This document shows positions 24,907 to 33,219 of a DNA stretch of 64,000 nucleotides, piece after piece (the first letter of the stretch is position 1; each line of letters starts with the position of its first letter). The position numbers and the translations under genes were made by a program. Where the stretch lies: NCBI GenBank assembly GCA_963720675.1, contig CAVRGH010000010.1, positions 2,294,001 through 2,358,000 of the forward strand. Direction: 5' to 3'. The notes under the pieces are model-generated. The model was not told the DNA's origin, made no database searches, and was given only the letters and a program-made list of their open reading frames with translations. Source of the DNA: JALHSW01 sp963720675. Lineage in GTDB: Bacteria; Actinomycetota; Acidimicrobiia; IMCC26256; PALSA-555.

Positions 24907-25607
24907 ATGAGTCAGACACCGCCGCCCCCACCGCCTCCGGGCACACCGCCTCCGCCCCCGCCGCCCCCGGGTGCGCGCCTCGGGGGGCGTCGCCTTCGAC
25001 GTCGGCGACGCGATCTCCTACGGCTGGACGAAGTACTGGCAAAACGTCGGACCCCTGGTGGTCATCACCCTCGCGATCTTCGCGGTGCAGCTCGTGATCA
25101 GCATCGTGAGCAGCAACACCGACGGCGCGGTGGGTCGGGTGATCCTGCAGCTCATCAGCTTCCTCGTCGGGATCATCCTGGCGATGGGTCTGATCCGGGC
25201 CGCGCTCGCCGTGTGCGAGGGTCGCAAGCCCGAAGTCGCGATGCTCACGCAGACCGACGGGTTCTTCAACTACCTGGTCGCGTCGATCCTCTTCGGGATC
25301 GGGTTCGTGATCGGGATCGTCCTGCTCATCATCCCCGGGATCATCTTCGCCGTCGTGTTCTTCTACTTCGGCTACGCGATCGTGCAGCAGCCCGAGATGG
25401 GTGCGATCGACGCGCTCAAGCGTTCGGCCGACCATCACGCGCGGGTATCGCTGGCCCCTGTTCGGGCTCGCGGTGCTGCTCGTGCTCATCAACATCGTCG
25501 GGTTCCTCGCGTGCGGCATCGGCGCGGTGTTCACCTACGGGATCACTGCCGTCGCGGTGGCGTACTCGTACAAGACGCTCAGCGGTCAGCCGGTCGCGCG
25601 CATCTAG
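24907..25607 (+). CDS. proline-rich multi-helix membrane protein, two frame breaks
   Basis: It begins MSQTPPPPPPPG with a Pro-rich cytoplasmic tail like its neighbour at 25.7-26.1 kb, then GVAFDVGDAISYGWTKYWQNVG and a series of hydrophobic helices (VVITLAIFAVQLVISIV, ISFLVGIILAMGLI, LFGIGFVIGIVLLIIPGIIFAVVFFYFGY, LFGLAVLLVLINIVGFLACGIG). LLIIPGIIFAVVFFY followed by DALKRSAD resembles DUF975-like or glycerophosphodiester-phosphodiesterase membrane domains. Frame changes are needed near 24975-24990 (poly-G/C) and near 25440 to connect the parts; the last part ends KTLSGQPVARI. No enzymatic motif is visible. Probably an envelope or transport-related accessory protein; function unknown. Confidence 0.65.
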
Positions 25608-25630
25608 TTGCGCCCATCGAGACGCGAAGC

Positions 25631-25658
25631 GGCCCCCACCTCCGAGGAGGCGGGGGCC
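25631..25658. terminator. bidirectional hairpin terminator between convergent genes
   Basis: A 13-bp stem with one mismatch (GGCCCCCACCTCC against GGAGGCGGGGGCC) and a very small loop lies between the stops at 25607 (plus) and 25686 (minus). There is no long U tract, which is common in GC-rich actinobacteria. It is well placed to end both transcripts. Confidence 0.7.
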
Positions 25659-25685
25659 GTTCCCGTCGAGCAGCTGAGCACGGGC

Positions 25686-26090
25686 TCAGACGTGCGTGCC
25701 GCCGTGCGACTCCCAGAAGTCGTTCAGGCGACCCTGCACCTTGAAGATGAAGATGAAGAACCCGAGGATCGGGATCAGGTTCCAGAACGCGGTGAGCGCC
25801 GTGACCGGCTTCTCCTTGCCTTCGCGCTCGAAGAGGTTCCCGACCTCGGCCGGCAGCACGAACATCGCGATGATCGAGCAGAAGATCGCGAGCAGCACGC
25901 CGATGCCGCCGCCGATGCCTTCACCGCTGTACTGCTTCATGTCCTCGAAGTTCCGGTAGTACCACCAGATGCCGTAGATCCCACACGTGATGATCGTCAG
26001 CAGAGCGACGGTCAGGGGTTCGCGCAGCTGGCCGACCGCGCCGGAACCACCGGCGGCTGCCGGCGGCGGGGGCGGGGGGGTCTGGCTCAT
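25686..26090 (-). CDS. DUF4234-like small membrane protein
   Basis: A 134-residue protein starting MSQTPPPPPPAAAGG, the same Pro-rich lead as the gene at 24.9 kb. The segment LTVALLTIITCGIYGIWWYYRNFEDMKQY is the DUF4234 signature (helix, CGIYxxWW, then a charged stretch). Two more helices follow (IGVLLAIFCSIIAMFVLP and NLIPILGFFIFIFKVQGRLNDFW). The family is widespread in actinobacteria and of unknown function. The start at 26090 is the only one that includes the shared lead. It is divergent from the metY promoter region. Confidence 0.8.
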   Translation of the reverse strand: MSQTPPPPPPAAAGGSGAVGQLREPLTVALLTIITCGIYGIWWYYRNFEDMKQYSGEGIGGGIGVLLAIFCSIIAMFVLPAEVGNLFEREGKEKPVTALTAFWNLIPILGFFIFIFKVQGRLNDFWESHGGTHV

Positions 26091-26200
26091 GGGTGCGTCC
26101 TTTCGTCCGTCCCCGGTTTGGGGACCCCGTGTTCCTACTTGCCCCAGCGCACCGGCGCAACGACCTCGGACCGCGCGCGCAGCCCGCGAGTCGCGCGCGC

Positions 26201-26239
26201 AAAAGCCGAGTTGACCGGTCGGCTTTTGCCGCGTACGGT
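26201..26239 (+). promoter_or_regulatory. metY promoter with palindromic operator
   Basis: A vegetative-type promoter reads TTGACC (26211-26216), 17-bp spacer, TACGGT (26234-26239). A perfect 9-bp inverted repeat, AAAAGCCGA (26201-26209) and TCGGCTTTT (26219-26227), brackets the -35 box and enters the spacer, so a bound dimer would block polymerase. A repressor of methionine or cysteine genes is a natural candidate, but its identity is unknown. The start point would be near 26246. A GAGGAG ribosome site at 26274-26279 precedes the ATG. Confidence 0.65.
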
Positions 26240-26285
26240 GCGCGGCCGCCCGTCCCACCGCCACCCACCGCATGAGGAGCACCCC

Positions 26286-27587
26286 ATGTCCGAGTCCTGG
26301 GGCTTCGAGACCAAGCAGGTCCACGCCGGCGCCGACCCCGACCCCACCACCGGGGCACGCGCGGTCCCGATCTACCAGACCACGAGCTACGTCTTCCGCG
26401 ACGCCGACCATGCCGCCGCGCTGTTCGGGCTCTCCGAGCTCGGCAACATCTACACGCGGATCATGAACCCCACCCAGGCCGTGTTCGAGGACCGCGTCGC
26501 CGCGCTCGAAGGTGGCGTCGCCGCGCTGGCGACTGCGAGCGGGCAGGCCGCGGAGACGATCGCGTTCCTCAACCTGGGGCAGGCGGGCGACCACCTCGTC
26601 GCCTCGGCGTCGCTCTACGGCGGTACCTACAACCTCCTCCACTACACGCTCCCGAAGCTCGGCTGGGAGGTCACGTTCATCGACGACCCCGACGACCTCG
26701 ACGCGTGGCGCGCCGCGATCAAGCCGAACACGCGCGCGTTCTACGGTGAGTCGGTCGGCAACCCGAAGAACGACGTGTTCGACTTCGAGGGCGTGTCGGA
26801 GATCGCGCACGCCGAGGGCATCCCGCTGATCATCGACAACACGGTGACGAGCCCGTACCTCTGCCAGCCACTGAGCTGGGGTGCCGACATCGTCGTGCAC
26901 TCCGCGACGAAGTTCATCGGTGGCCACGGCACGTCGATCGGCGGGATCATCGTCGACGGTGGCAAGTTCGACTACGTCGCGAGCGGGCGCCACCCGGTGT
27001 TCACCGAGCCCGACCCGAGCTACCACGGCCTCGTGTACTCCGAGCTCCCCGAGCCGTTGCGTCCCGCGCAGTACGCGCTCAAGGCCCGCCTGCAGCTCAT
27101 GCGCGACGTCGGTGCCGCCGTCTCACCGTTCAACGCGTTCTTGTTCATCCAGGGGCTCGAGACGCTGAGCCTGCGGATGGAGCGGCACTGCCAGAACGCG
27201 CAGGCGGTCGCGGAGTGGCTCGAGGCACGCGACGAGGTCGAGTGGGTCGCGTACCCCGGCCTCACGTCCAGCACGTGGAACGCACGCGCCGAGAAGTACC
27301 TGCCGCGCGGCAAGGGCGCGATCCTCGCGTTCGGGATCAAGGGCGGCCTCGAGGCCGGGAAGAGCTTCGTGAACGGGCTCGAGCTGTTCAGCCACCTCGC
27401 GAACGTCGGTGACGTGCGCAGCCTCGCGATCCACCCCGCATCCACGACGCACTCACAGCTCACCCCCGACGAGCAGGGCACGACCGGCGTCACTCCGGAC
27501 CTGGTGCGCCTGTGCATCGGCGTCGAGACGATCGACGACATCCTCGCCGACCTCGAGGCCGGGTTCCGCGCCGCCAAGGGTGCCTGA
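26286..27587 (+). CDS. metY: O-acetylhomoserine sulfhydrylase
   Basis: PLP enzyme of 433 residues making homocysteine from O-acetyl-L-homoserine and sulfide (or methanethiol) in direct-sulfhydrylation methionine synthesis. Family marks: FETKQVHAGADPDP, VPIYQTTSYVF, YTRIMNPT (phosphate-binding Tyr-Arg), YGGTYNLLHYTLP, IDNTVTSPYL, and the Schiff-base Lys209 in VVHSATKFIGGHGT. The C-terminal HPASTTHSQL and RLCIGVETIDD match the substrate carboxylate Arg region. The ATG at 26286 has a GAGGAG ribosome site six bases before. Its end overlaps metX, so sulfhydrylase and acetyl donor enzyme are coupled. Controlled by the palindrome-bearing promoter upstream. Confidence 0.95.
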   Translation: MSESWGFETKQVHAGADPDPTTGARAVPIYQTTSYVFRDADHAAALFGLSELGNIYTRIMNPTQAVFEDRVAALEGGVAALATASGQAAETIAFLNLGQAGDHLVASASLYGGTYNLLHYTLPKLGWEVTFIDDPDDLDAWRAAIKPNTRAFYGESVGNPKNDVFDFEGVSEIAHAEGIPLIIDNTVTSPYLCQPLSWGADIVVHSATKFIGGHGTSIGGIIVDGGKFDYVASGRHPVFTEPDPSYHGLVYSELPEPLRPAQYALKARLQLMRDVGAAVSPFNAFLFIQGLETLSLRMERHCQNAQAVAEWLEARDEVEWVAYPGLTSSTWNARAEKYLPRGKGAILAFGIKGGLEAGKSFVNGLELFSHLANVGDVRSLAIHPASTTHSQLTPDEQGTTGVTPDLVRLCIGVETIDDILADLEAGFRAAKGA

Positions 27588-28722
27588 CCCGGGCGGTCTC
27601 GTCCCGGCGACGGGCGCGTGGCGGCCCGGCGACGCGCCCGGTCGGCGGCAGTTCGAGACGCTCTTCGAAGCCCAGCCGTACGCGCTCGAAGCCGGTGGCC
27701 GTCTGGATCAGGTGATCGTCGCGTACGAGACGTGGGGGATGCTCGCACCCGACCGCTCCAACGCGGTCCTCGTGCTCCACGCGCTCACGGGCGACAGTCA
27801 CGCCGCCGGACCTGCCGGTCCCGGGCACCCGACGATCGGGTGGTGGGACGATCTGATCGGACCCGGCGCACCGATCGACACCGATCGGTACTTCGTGGTG
27901 TGCCCGAACGTGCTGGGCGGCTGCCAGGGCACGACCGGTCCGTCGTCGGCCGGACCCGACGGTCGTCCGTGGGGCGCGCGGTTCCCGGTCATCACGATCC
28001 GCGACCAGGTCGCGGTCGAGGCGGCACTCGCCGACCGGCTCGACATCGAACGCTGGTCCGCGATCGTGGGCGGATCCATGGGTGGGATGCGCGCCGTCGA
28101 GTGGGCCGTGACGTACCCGGAGCGCCTCGACCGCGCGGTCATCGTGTCCGTCGGCGCCGCGGCATCGGCCGAAGAGATCGCGCTCTGCTCCGTGCAGATG
28201 CGCGCGATCCGGCTCGATCCCGGGTGGAACGGTGGCGACTACTACGACGCGCCGCCCGACGGGGGACCACACCGCGGTATGAGCGTCGCGCGCGGGATCG
28301 GGCACATCGGCTACCGCTCCGAGCTCGAGCTCGAGGGCCGGTTCGGCCGCGAGCACCAGGGCGACGAGGACCCGTTCGTCGGCGGTCGATACGCGATCGA
28401 GTCGTACCTCGAGCACCATGGCGACAAGCTCGCGCGACGGTTCGATGCCAACAGCTACCTCGCGCTCAGTGACGCGATGAACCACCACGATGTCGGGCGC
28501 GGGCGAGGTGGGATCGCGCCCGCGCTCGCGGGAGTCCGCGCCGAGGTGACGCTCGCCGGCGTCTCGTCCGACCGGCTGTACCCACCCCGGCTGCAGCACG
28601 AGCTCGCGGAGCTGGTGCCGACCGCGTCCGGGGTCGAGATCATCGAATCACCGGCCGGTCACGACGGCTTCCTCATCGAACACGCTGCGCTCGGGAAGGT
28701 CGTGCGGCGCGCCTTGGAGTAG
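27580..28722 (+). CDS. metX: homoserine O-acetyltransferase
   Basis: An alpha/beta-hydrolase-fold acyltransferase of 380 residues transferring acetyl from acetyl-CoA to L-homoserine, supplying metY. ALTGDSHAAG, VVCPNVLGGCQGTTGP and the nucleophile Ser166 in VGGSMGGMRAVEW are family hallmarks. The late VSSDRLYPP (Asp) and AGHDGFLIEH (His) complete the triad. A GTG start at 27580 overlaps the metY end by 8 bp and gives the normal N-terminus before FETLFEAQPYALEAGG. MetX can be acetyl- or succinyl-specific; the neighbouring acetylhomoserine sulfhydrylase favours acetyl. Confidence 0.94.
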   Translation: MPDPGGLVPATGAWRPGDAPGRRQFETLFEAQPYALEAGGRLDQVIVAYETWGMLAPDRSNAVLVLHALTGDSHAAGPAGPGHPTIGWWDDLIGPGAPIDTDRYFVVCPNVLGGCQGTTGPSSAGPDGRPWGARFPVITIRDQVAVEAALADRLDIERWSAIVGGSMGGMRAVEWAVTYPERLDRAVIVSVGAAASAEEIALCSVQMRAIRLDPGWNGGDYYDAPPDGGPHRGMSVARGIGHIGYRSELELEGRFGREHQGDEDPFVGGRYAIESYLEHHGDKLARRFDANSYLALSDAMNHHDVGRGRGGIAPALAGVRAEVTLAGVSSDRLYPPRLQHELAELVPTASGVEIIESPAGHDGFLIEHAALGKVVRRALE

Positions 28723-28753
28723 TGCACCCGGTGCGCCGTATCCTCGGTCGATC

Positions 28754-29239
28754 GTGACCGAACCCCGTGCGCAGCGTCCGACCATGCCCGGCTACGGCCT
28801 CCCCGACGACGATTCGGGAGTGCTGCCGTGGCAGTGGGCGAGCGAACGGTTGGGTGCCGCCCGGCGCTACTGGTTGAGCACGGTCCGCGCTGACGGCCGG
28901 CCCCATGCAGTACCGATCTGGGGCGTCTGGCACGAGGACGCGTTCTGGTTCTCCAGTGGCGGAGAGTCGCGCAAGGTGCGGAACCTCACGGCCGACCCGC
29001 GATGCGTCGTCACCACCGACCGCGCGGAGGAGGCCGTCATCATCGAAGGAGTTGCACAGGTCGTCCCCGACGCAGCCGATCAGGCTTCGCTGCAGGAGGC
29101 GTACCGCAAGAAGTACGACGAGGGACTCGATCCGAGCCTCGGCCCCATCTTCCGCGTCGCGCCCGACGTGGCCTTCGGCTTCATCGACCACGACGACCGG
29201 TTCCGCGACACCGCCACGCGCTGGGAGTTCACCGCGTAG
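28754..29239 (+). CDS. PPOX-class (F420/FMN split-barrel) protein
   Basis: A 161-residue split-barrel protein of the pyridoxamine-phosphate-oxidase-like superfamily. YWLSTVRADGRPHAVPIWGVWHEDAFWFSS and RKVRNLTADPRCVVTTDRAEEAVIIEG are the usual first strands. The pattern ST.R.DGRPH..P.WG.W is common in F420H2-dependent reductases of actinobacteria. No substrate can be named. The start is a GTG at 28754, 31 bp after metX. The C-terminus GFIDHDDRFRDTATRWEF is typical for the subgroup. It could also bind FMN or heme. Confidence 0.8.
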   Translation: MTEPRAQRPTMPGYGLPDDDSGVLPWQWASERLGAARRYWLSTVRADGRPHAVPIWGVWHEDAFWFSSGGESRKVRNLTADPRCVVTTDRAEEAVIIEGVAQVVPDAADQASLQEAYRKKYDEGLDPSLGPIFRVAPDVAFGFIDHDDRFRDTATRWEFTA

Positions 29240-29245
29240 CTCCCG

Positions 29246-29852
29246 TCAGCCTTCGACGTCGCGCCGACCTTCCAGTGCGCGCCCGAGCGTCACCTCGTCG
29301 GCGTACTCCAGGTCGCCGCCCACGGGCAGCCCACTCGCGATCCGTGTGACTCGGAGGCCGAGCGGCTTCAACAGCTTGGCGAGGTACATCGCGGTCGCTT
29401 CCCCGGTGATGTTGGGGTTCGTCGCGAGGATCACCTCCGTCACACCCTCCTCGCCGACTCGGCGGATCAGCTCCTTCACCCGCAGCTGCTCGGGACCGAT
29501 CCCCTCGATCGGGGAGATGGCGCCCTGCAGCACGTGGTACCGACCGTTGAACTCGTGGGTGCGTTCGACCGCGTTGATGTCCGGCGCCTCCTCGACGACG
29601 CACAACACCGTCGGATCGCGGCGCTCGTCGCGACAGAACGCGCACAGCTCACCCTCCGAGATGTTGAAGCAACGGCGACACCAGGTGATCCGCTCCTTCG
29701 CGTCCGTGATGGCGCGCCGCGAGGCGGTTCGCGTCTTCGGGCGCGCCCTTGAGGATGGAGTAGGCGATTCGCGACGCGGACTTCGGTCCGACCCCGGGGA
29801 GGCGGCCGAGCTCGTCGATCAGCGCCTGCACCGCGCTCTCGTAGTGGGCCAT
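29246..29852 (-). CDS. recR: recombination mediator RecR, frame break near 29715
   Basis: RecR acts with RecF/RecO in loading RecA at gaps. The N-terminal helix-hairpin-helix is ALIDELGRLPGVGPKSASRIAYSIL. A four-cysteine zinc finger follows (CRRC and CAFC), and the Toprim domain includes LCVVEEAPDINAVERT, YHVLQGAISPIEGIGPEQLR and ILATNPNITGEATAMYLA. A one-base frame change lies near 29715, between ANRLAA and ITDAKERITWC; the protein is continuous in homologues, and recR is rarely lost alone, so an error is likely. It follows ybaB and dnaX on the minus strand, the classical dnaX-ybaB-recR order. Confidence 0.92.
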
Positions 29853-29870
29853 GCGTGGGTTCGGCGGTGC

Positions 29871-30221
29871 TCAGCCGAGCATGCCGCCGAGGGCCCCGAG
29901 ATCGAGGCCGCCGGTGACCGCACCCATCTTCTGGGTCTGGAGCTCTTGCGCCGCCCGGAGCGCCTCGGTGACCGCGGCCACGACGAGGTCCTCCAGCATC
30001 TCGACATCGTCGGGGTCGACGACATCCGGCGAGATGGAGATGCGCTGCAGCTGACCGGACCCGGTGACGACCGCGGTGACCACACCGCCTCCCGCGGAGG
30101 CCTCGACCGTCTCGGCCTCGAGTGCCGCCTGGGCCGCGGCCATGTCCTCCTGCATGCGCTGCATCTGGCGCATCATCTGGTTCATCCCGCCGCCGCCACC
30201 CTGCGGCTTCTGCTTCGCCAT
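29871..30221 (-). CDS. YbaB/EbfC nucleoid-associated protein
   Basis: A 116-residue DNA-binding protein of the YbaB/EbfC family, forming dimers with a tweezer shape. MNQMMRQMQRMQEDMAAAQAALEAETVEASAGGG is the long N-terminal helix leading to the sheet VVTAVVTGSGQLQRISISPDVVDPDDVEMLEDLVVAAVTEAL, closely matching the family. It lies between dnaX (12 bp upstream on the minus strand) and recR (18 bp downstream), its usual position. A Gly-rich C-terminus replaces the Met-rich tail of some members. Confidence 0.93.
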   Translation of the reverse strand: MAKQKPQGGGGGMNQMMRQMQRMQEDMAAAQAALEAETVEASAGGGVVTAVVTGSGQLQRISISPDVVDPDDVEMLEDLVVAAVTEALRAAQELQTQKMGAVTGGLDLGALGGMLG

Positions 30222-30233
30222 GTAGGACTGCCC

Positions 30234-32129
30234 TTATCTCTCGCGCGGAACCTCTTCGACGACGGTAGCGCCGAGCTCGTCCCGCAGACGGTTCACCGGC
30301 GGCGGGTCCGCCTCCGGTGGCACCTCGGTGAGATCCTCGGTGTCGACGACCTCGGGCGGGGGATCCGCGTCCGGCGGCGCAGCATCGTCGTGCGGCGGCT
30401 CGTCGGCCGCGTCGGTGACCGGAGCGTCGGCGGCACCACCGCCCGGCGGGCCGTCGAGCGCGAACTGCGGTGCGGGCTCGAGCTTGAACTTGAACCGCTT
30501 GCCGAGCTTGTCGGTGAGCGCCTCACGAACGATGTCGGCCTGGCTCCGGAAGCGGTCGCGCGCCGCGCCGAGCATCTGTGGCGCGACGCCGAAGACGAGC
30601 ACATCGCCTTCGAAGCGCAACGGTTGGGCCTGCTGCACCGCGCTCCGCGTCGCAGGCGAGAACATGGGCACGATCTCGCTCCACGCGACGATCACGTCGT
30701 CGAGGTCGACCGAGTCGGCGTCGGCCGCGGGCGGCTGCGCTTCCGGCGTCGGCGCGGCCGCGGGCATCGGCGGAGCTTCCGCCGCGGCGGCACCCGACTC
30801 CCGCCGCAACGCTCCGATCGTCGGACGGCGCTCCCGGGCCGCGGGCTCGCCGGAGACCCCGGCCTTGGGTGCCGGAGGGACCGGCGCGTCAGGAGCCGAT
30901 GCGGACACCGACGTCGGCGTCGGGTCGGCGACGGACGGGGTCGAGCGCGGCGCCCGGACGGACGGTGCGGGTGCGCCCCCTGCGGCGCGCTCGAGCCGCT
31001 CGATCCGCTCGACCACGGTCTGGAGCGGCGGCCCGGCGTCGCGTCGCGAGAGTCGGACGAGCGCCACCTCCAGCACGAGGCGCGGGTCGGCTGCCTCGGC
31101 ACCGCGCATGTCGGTCACGGCCTGGCCGACGGTCTCGATCACGCGCACGAGCGCCGCGTTGCCGAGCGACTCACCCAGGTCGCGCAGATGGCCGATCTGG
31201 TCCTCCGGCGCGGTGATCTGGACCTTGCCGCCCGCCGCGCTCAGCAGGAACGCGTCGCGCGCGGCGGCGAGGAGGTCCTCGGCGACCCGGCGGGGTTCGT
31301 GCCCGGTGTCGAGCAGCTCCGCGAGGCCGATGAGCGCGCTGGAGGCATCCTCCTGCGCGATCGACTCGAGGATGCCCGTCCGCGCCGCGAACGCGGTGCC
31401 ACCGAACAGCGCCGCAACGACGTCTCCGTCCAGCCGGCCCGTGCCGTGCGCGAGCGCCTGATCGAGGAGCGACTCTGCGTCGCGGGCCGAACCGGCGCCG
31501 GCAGTGGCGATGACGGTCAGCGCCTCGGGATCGGCCTCGACGCCTTCGCGCGCACACAGGTCGGCAAGTCGAGCCACGAGCTCGTCGGTGGACAGCAGCG
31601 TGAACTCGAAGTGCTGGGTGCGCGATCGGATGGTCGGGAGCACCTTCTCGGGGTTCGTCGTGGCCAGCACGAACACGACGTGCGTCGGTGCCTCTTCGAG
31701 TGTCTTGAGCAGCGCGTTCGACGCGGCATCCGTGAGCATGTGGACCTCGTCGAGCACGAACACCTTGGTGCGCGCGCCCGGCCCGATCCCGAGCGCCGTG
31801 CTCTCGACGACGCTACGGATGTCGTCGATGCCACGGTTCGACGCTGCGTCGAGCTCGAAGAGGTCGAAGAAGGTCCCGGCCGTGACCGCCACGCAGTTCG
31901 CGCAGACTCCGCACGGCTCGCCATCCGCACCGAGGTCGGTGCAGTTGAGTGCTTTCGCGAGGATCCGGGCCGTCGTCGTCTTGCCCGTGCCGCGCGGCCC
32001 CGAGAACAGGTACGCGTGGCCCACGCGGTCGTCACGCACCGCCGAGCGCAGCGCGTTCACGACATGGGCCTGCCCCACCAGCTCCGAGAACCTCTGCGGC
32101 CGATACTTCCGGTACAACGACTGGTACAC
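30234..32129 (-). CDS. dnaX: DNA polymerase III subunit gamma/tau
   Basis: Clamp-loader ATPase of 631 residues. VYQSLYRKYRPQRFSELVGQAHVV is the classical start; the GTG at 32129 is chosen because it gives this end and has a CGGAG ribosome site. Walker A GPRGTGKT is at residues 44-51. A zinc module with CGVCANC follows, then Walker B VFVLDEVHMLT and the sensor segment LATTNPEKVLPTIRSR. After the three AAA+ domains comes a long Pro/Ala-rich linker (APRSTPSVADPTPTSVSASAP) and a tau-like domain (VIVAWSEIVPMFSPATRS). I see no A-rich slippery site that would make the short gamma form. First gene of dnaX-ybaB-recR. Confidence 0.95.
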   Translation of the reverse strand: MYQSLYRKYRPQRFSELVGQAHVVNALRSAVRDDRVGHAYLFSGPRGTGKTTTARILAKALNCTDLGADGEPCGVCANCVAVTAGTFFDLFELDAASNRGIDDIRSVVESTALGIGPGARTKVFVLDEVHMLTDAASNALLKTLEEAPTHVVFVLATTNPEKVLPTIRSRTQHFEFTLLSTDELVARLADLCAREGVEADPEALTVIATAGAGSARDAESLLDQALAHGTGRLDGDVVAALFGGTAFAARTGILESIAQEDASSALIGLAELLDTGHEPRRVAEDLLAAARDAFLLSAAGGKVQITAPEDQIGHLRDLGESLGNAALVRVIETVGQAVTDMRGAEAADPRLVLEVALVRLSRRDAGPPLQTVVERIERLERAAGGAPAPSVRAPRSTPSVADPTPTSVSASAPDAPVPPAPKAGVSGEPAARERRPTIGALRRESGAAAAEAPPMPAAAPTPEAQPPAADADSVDLDDVIVAWSEIVPMFSPATRSAVQQAQPLRFEGDVLVFGVAPQMLGAARDRFRSQADIVREALTDKLGKRFKFKLEPAPQFALDGPPGGGAADAPVTDAADEPPHDDAAPPDADPPPEVVDTEDLTEVPPEADPPPVNRLRDELGATVVEEVPRER

Positions 32130-32177
32130 CAAGACTCCGACCGTACCAACCACCACCCCCGGCTCATTCCCGGAGAC

Positions 32178-32323
32178 GAGGGTGCGTGCACCTCACGACC
32201 GCTCCCACACCGCCGGCAGGCCGGAGGGTCACCGCCGAGCGACTGGGGTTGTGGAGCGAGAAGGTGGCCCGGAGGCCTGCCGGGGTCGCGCGAAAGACTG
32301 GTGCGGACCGTGCACCCACCCTC
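32178..32323 (-). repeat. nested long inverted repeat between SRP RNA and dnaX
   Basis: Outer arms 32178-32191 and 32310-32323 are complementary over 14 bp with one mismatch (GAGGGTGCGTGCAC against GTGCACCCACCCTC). Inner arms 32213-32222 and 32274-32283 pair perfectly over 10 bp (CCGGCAGGCC, GGCCTGCCGG). Any transcript through here would fold into a long hairpin. It lies downstream of the SRP RNA and just upstream of dnaX on the minus strand, so it may end or process the RNA or act as a dnaX leader. The rest of 32130-32363 shows no gene. Confidence 0.55.
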
Positions 32324-32363
32324 GACTCGGGAGCGCCACCTGACGGTGACCCGACACGGCTCA

Positions 32364-32460
32364 GGTCAGGCGTGCCTGCGGCACACGGGACGTTCCGCTG
32401 AGAGCTGCTTCCTTCCGGACCTGACTCGGTTCGCGGGGTTCCGTTGCGCAGGACCCGACC
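32364..32460 (-). ncRNA. ffs: signal recognition particle RNA (4.5S, small bacterial type)
   Basis: The minus strand contains the universal SRP helix-8 core, AGGTCCGGAAGGAAGCAGC, at about 32403-32422. Flanking bases pair as a long hairpin: GGTC...CCTGCG on the 5' side with CGCAGG...GACC on the 3' side. The size is about 97 nt; ends are estimated from pairing. It binds Ffh for co-translational targeting. The position between dnaX and tRNA-Ser is common in bacteria. Confidence 0.9.
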
Positions 32461-32645
32461 GTCAGCACCGTGCACGAGGCCGACGAGGCGGCGACCCGGG
32501 CCTCAGGCAGGAGTTCAGCCCCCCGTACGTGGATTGAGGGTGTAGGGCACCACGAGCTCCCCGCCTAGCACGGTCCGCATCGGCAGCGTACAAGGTGCGC
32601 GGCTCGGTCCTCGCTCGTGGCGCACCGGTACGATCGATGGCTCCA

Positions 32646-32730
32646 GGAGGGGTGCGAGAGCGGCCGAATCGGCACGCTTGGAAAGCGTGTGTGGGGCAAC
32701 TCACCGTGGGTTCGAATCCCACTCCCTCCG
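32646..32730 (+). tRNA. tRNA-Ser (anticodon GGA)
   Basis: 85 nt folding as a class II tRNA. The acceptor is GGAGGGG with TCCCTCC (one G-U) and the discriminator is G. The D arm follows, then anticodon stem CACGC/GCGTG with loop TTGGAAA (anticodon GGA, reading UCC and UCU). There is a long variable arm, and the T arm is GTGGG-TTCGAAT-CCCAC. CCA is not encoded. Confidence 0.95.
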
Positions 32731-32793
32731 CTCGCGGCGCGGGCGTCCGGCGGTACGGTCGGACGTCACGCCGTCGCCGCCCGGGAGCGCTGC

Positions 32794-33219
32794 ATGCCAC
32801 CCATGACCCCGCGCCAGACGCGTCGGTTCCTCGCATACGGGACGCGGACGGGAAAGCTCGCCACCGTCCGGTCCGACGGGCGGGCGCACGTCACTCCGAT
32901 CTGGTTCGTCCTCGACGGCGACGACCTCGTCTTCACGACCGCCGCCGCATCGGTGAAGGGTCGCAACCTCCAACGCGATCCCCGGGCGACGATCGCCGTC
33001 GACGACCAGACACCTCCGTACTCCTACGTCATGGCCGAGGGCACGACGCACCTGAGCACCGACCTCGACGAGCTGCTGCGGTGGGCGACCCGGATCGGTG
33101 CCCGGTACATGGGCGACCACCGCTCCGGCGAGTACGGCGAGCGCAATGGGGTCGACGGCGAGCTCCTCGTCCGCTTCACACCCTCGAAGGTCGTCGCGGA
33201 AGAGCGCGTCGCCGAGTGA
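32794..33219 (+). CDS. PPOX-class F420-dependent oxidoreductase-like protein
   Basis: A 141-residue split-barrel protein. RRFLAYGTRTGKLATVRSDGRAHVTPIWFVLDGDDLVFTT, then SVKGRNLQRDPRATIAVDDQ, matches the PPOX class F420-dependent family of actinobacteria. It differs from the 28.8-kb paralogue in length and lacks the PHAVPIWG motif. The substrate is unknown; family members reduce biliverdin, quinones or other acceptors. The ATG at 32794 is the first start after the tRNA. Its stop overlaps the tadA start (GTGA), so the two are translated together. Confidence 0.82.
   Translation: MPPMTPRQTRRFLAYGTRTGKLATVRSDGRAHVTPIWFVLDGDDLVFTTAAASVKGRNLQRDPRATIAVDDQTPPYSYVMAEGTTHLSTDLDELLRWATRIGARYMGDHRSGEYGERNGVDGELLVRFTPSKVVAEERVAE

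Noticed and set aside
26091..26285. SAM or cobalamin riboswitch before metY
   Set aside because: I looked for conserved riboswitch cores in the leader and found only a promoter, a palindrome and a ribosome site.
30234..32129. Programmed frameshift in dnaX for a short gamma form
   Set aside because: No A-rich slippery heptamer or following hairpin was found and the frame is intact to the tau end.
28905..32537. Open frame of about 1210 codons on the plus strand
   Set aside because: It crosses the ends of two real genes, is antisense to recR-ybaB-dnaX and the SRP RNA, and shows no protein motif.
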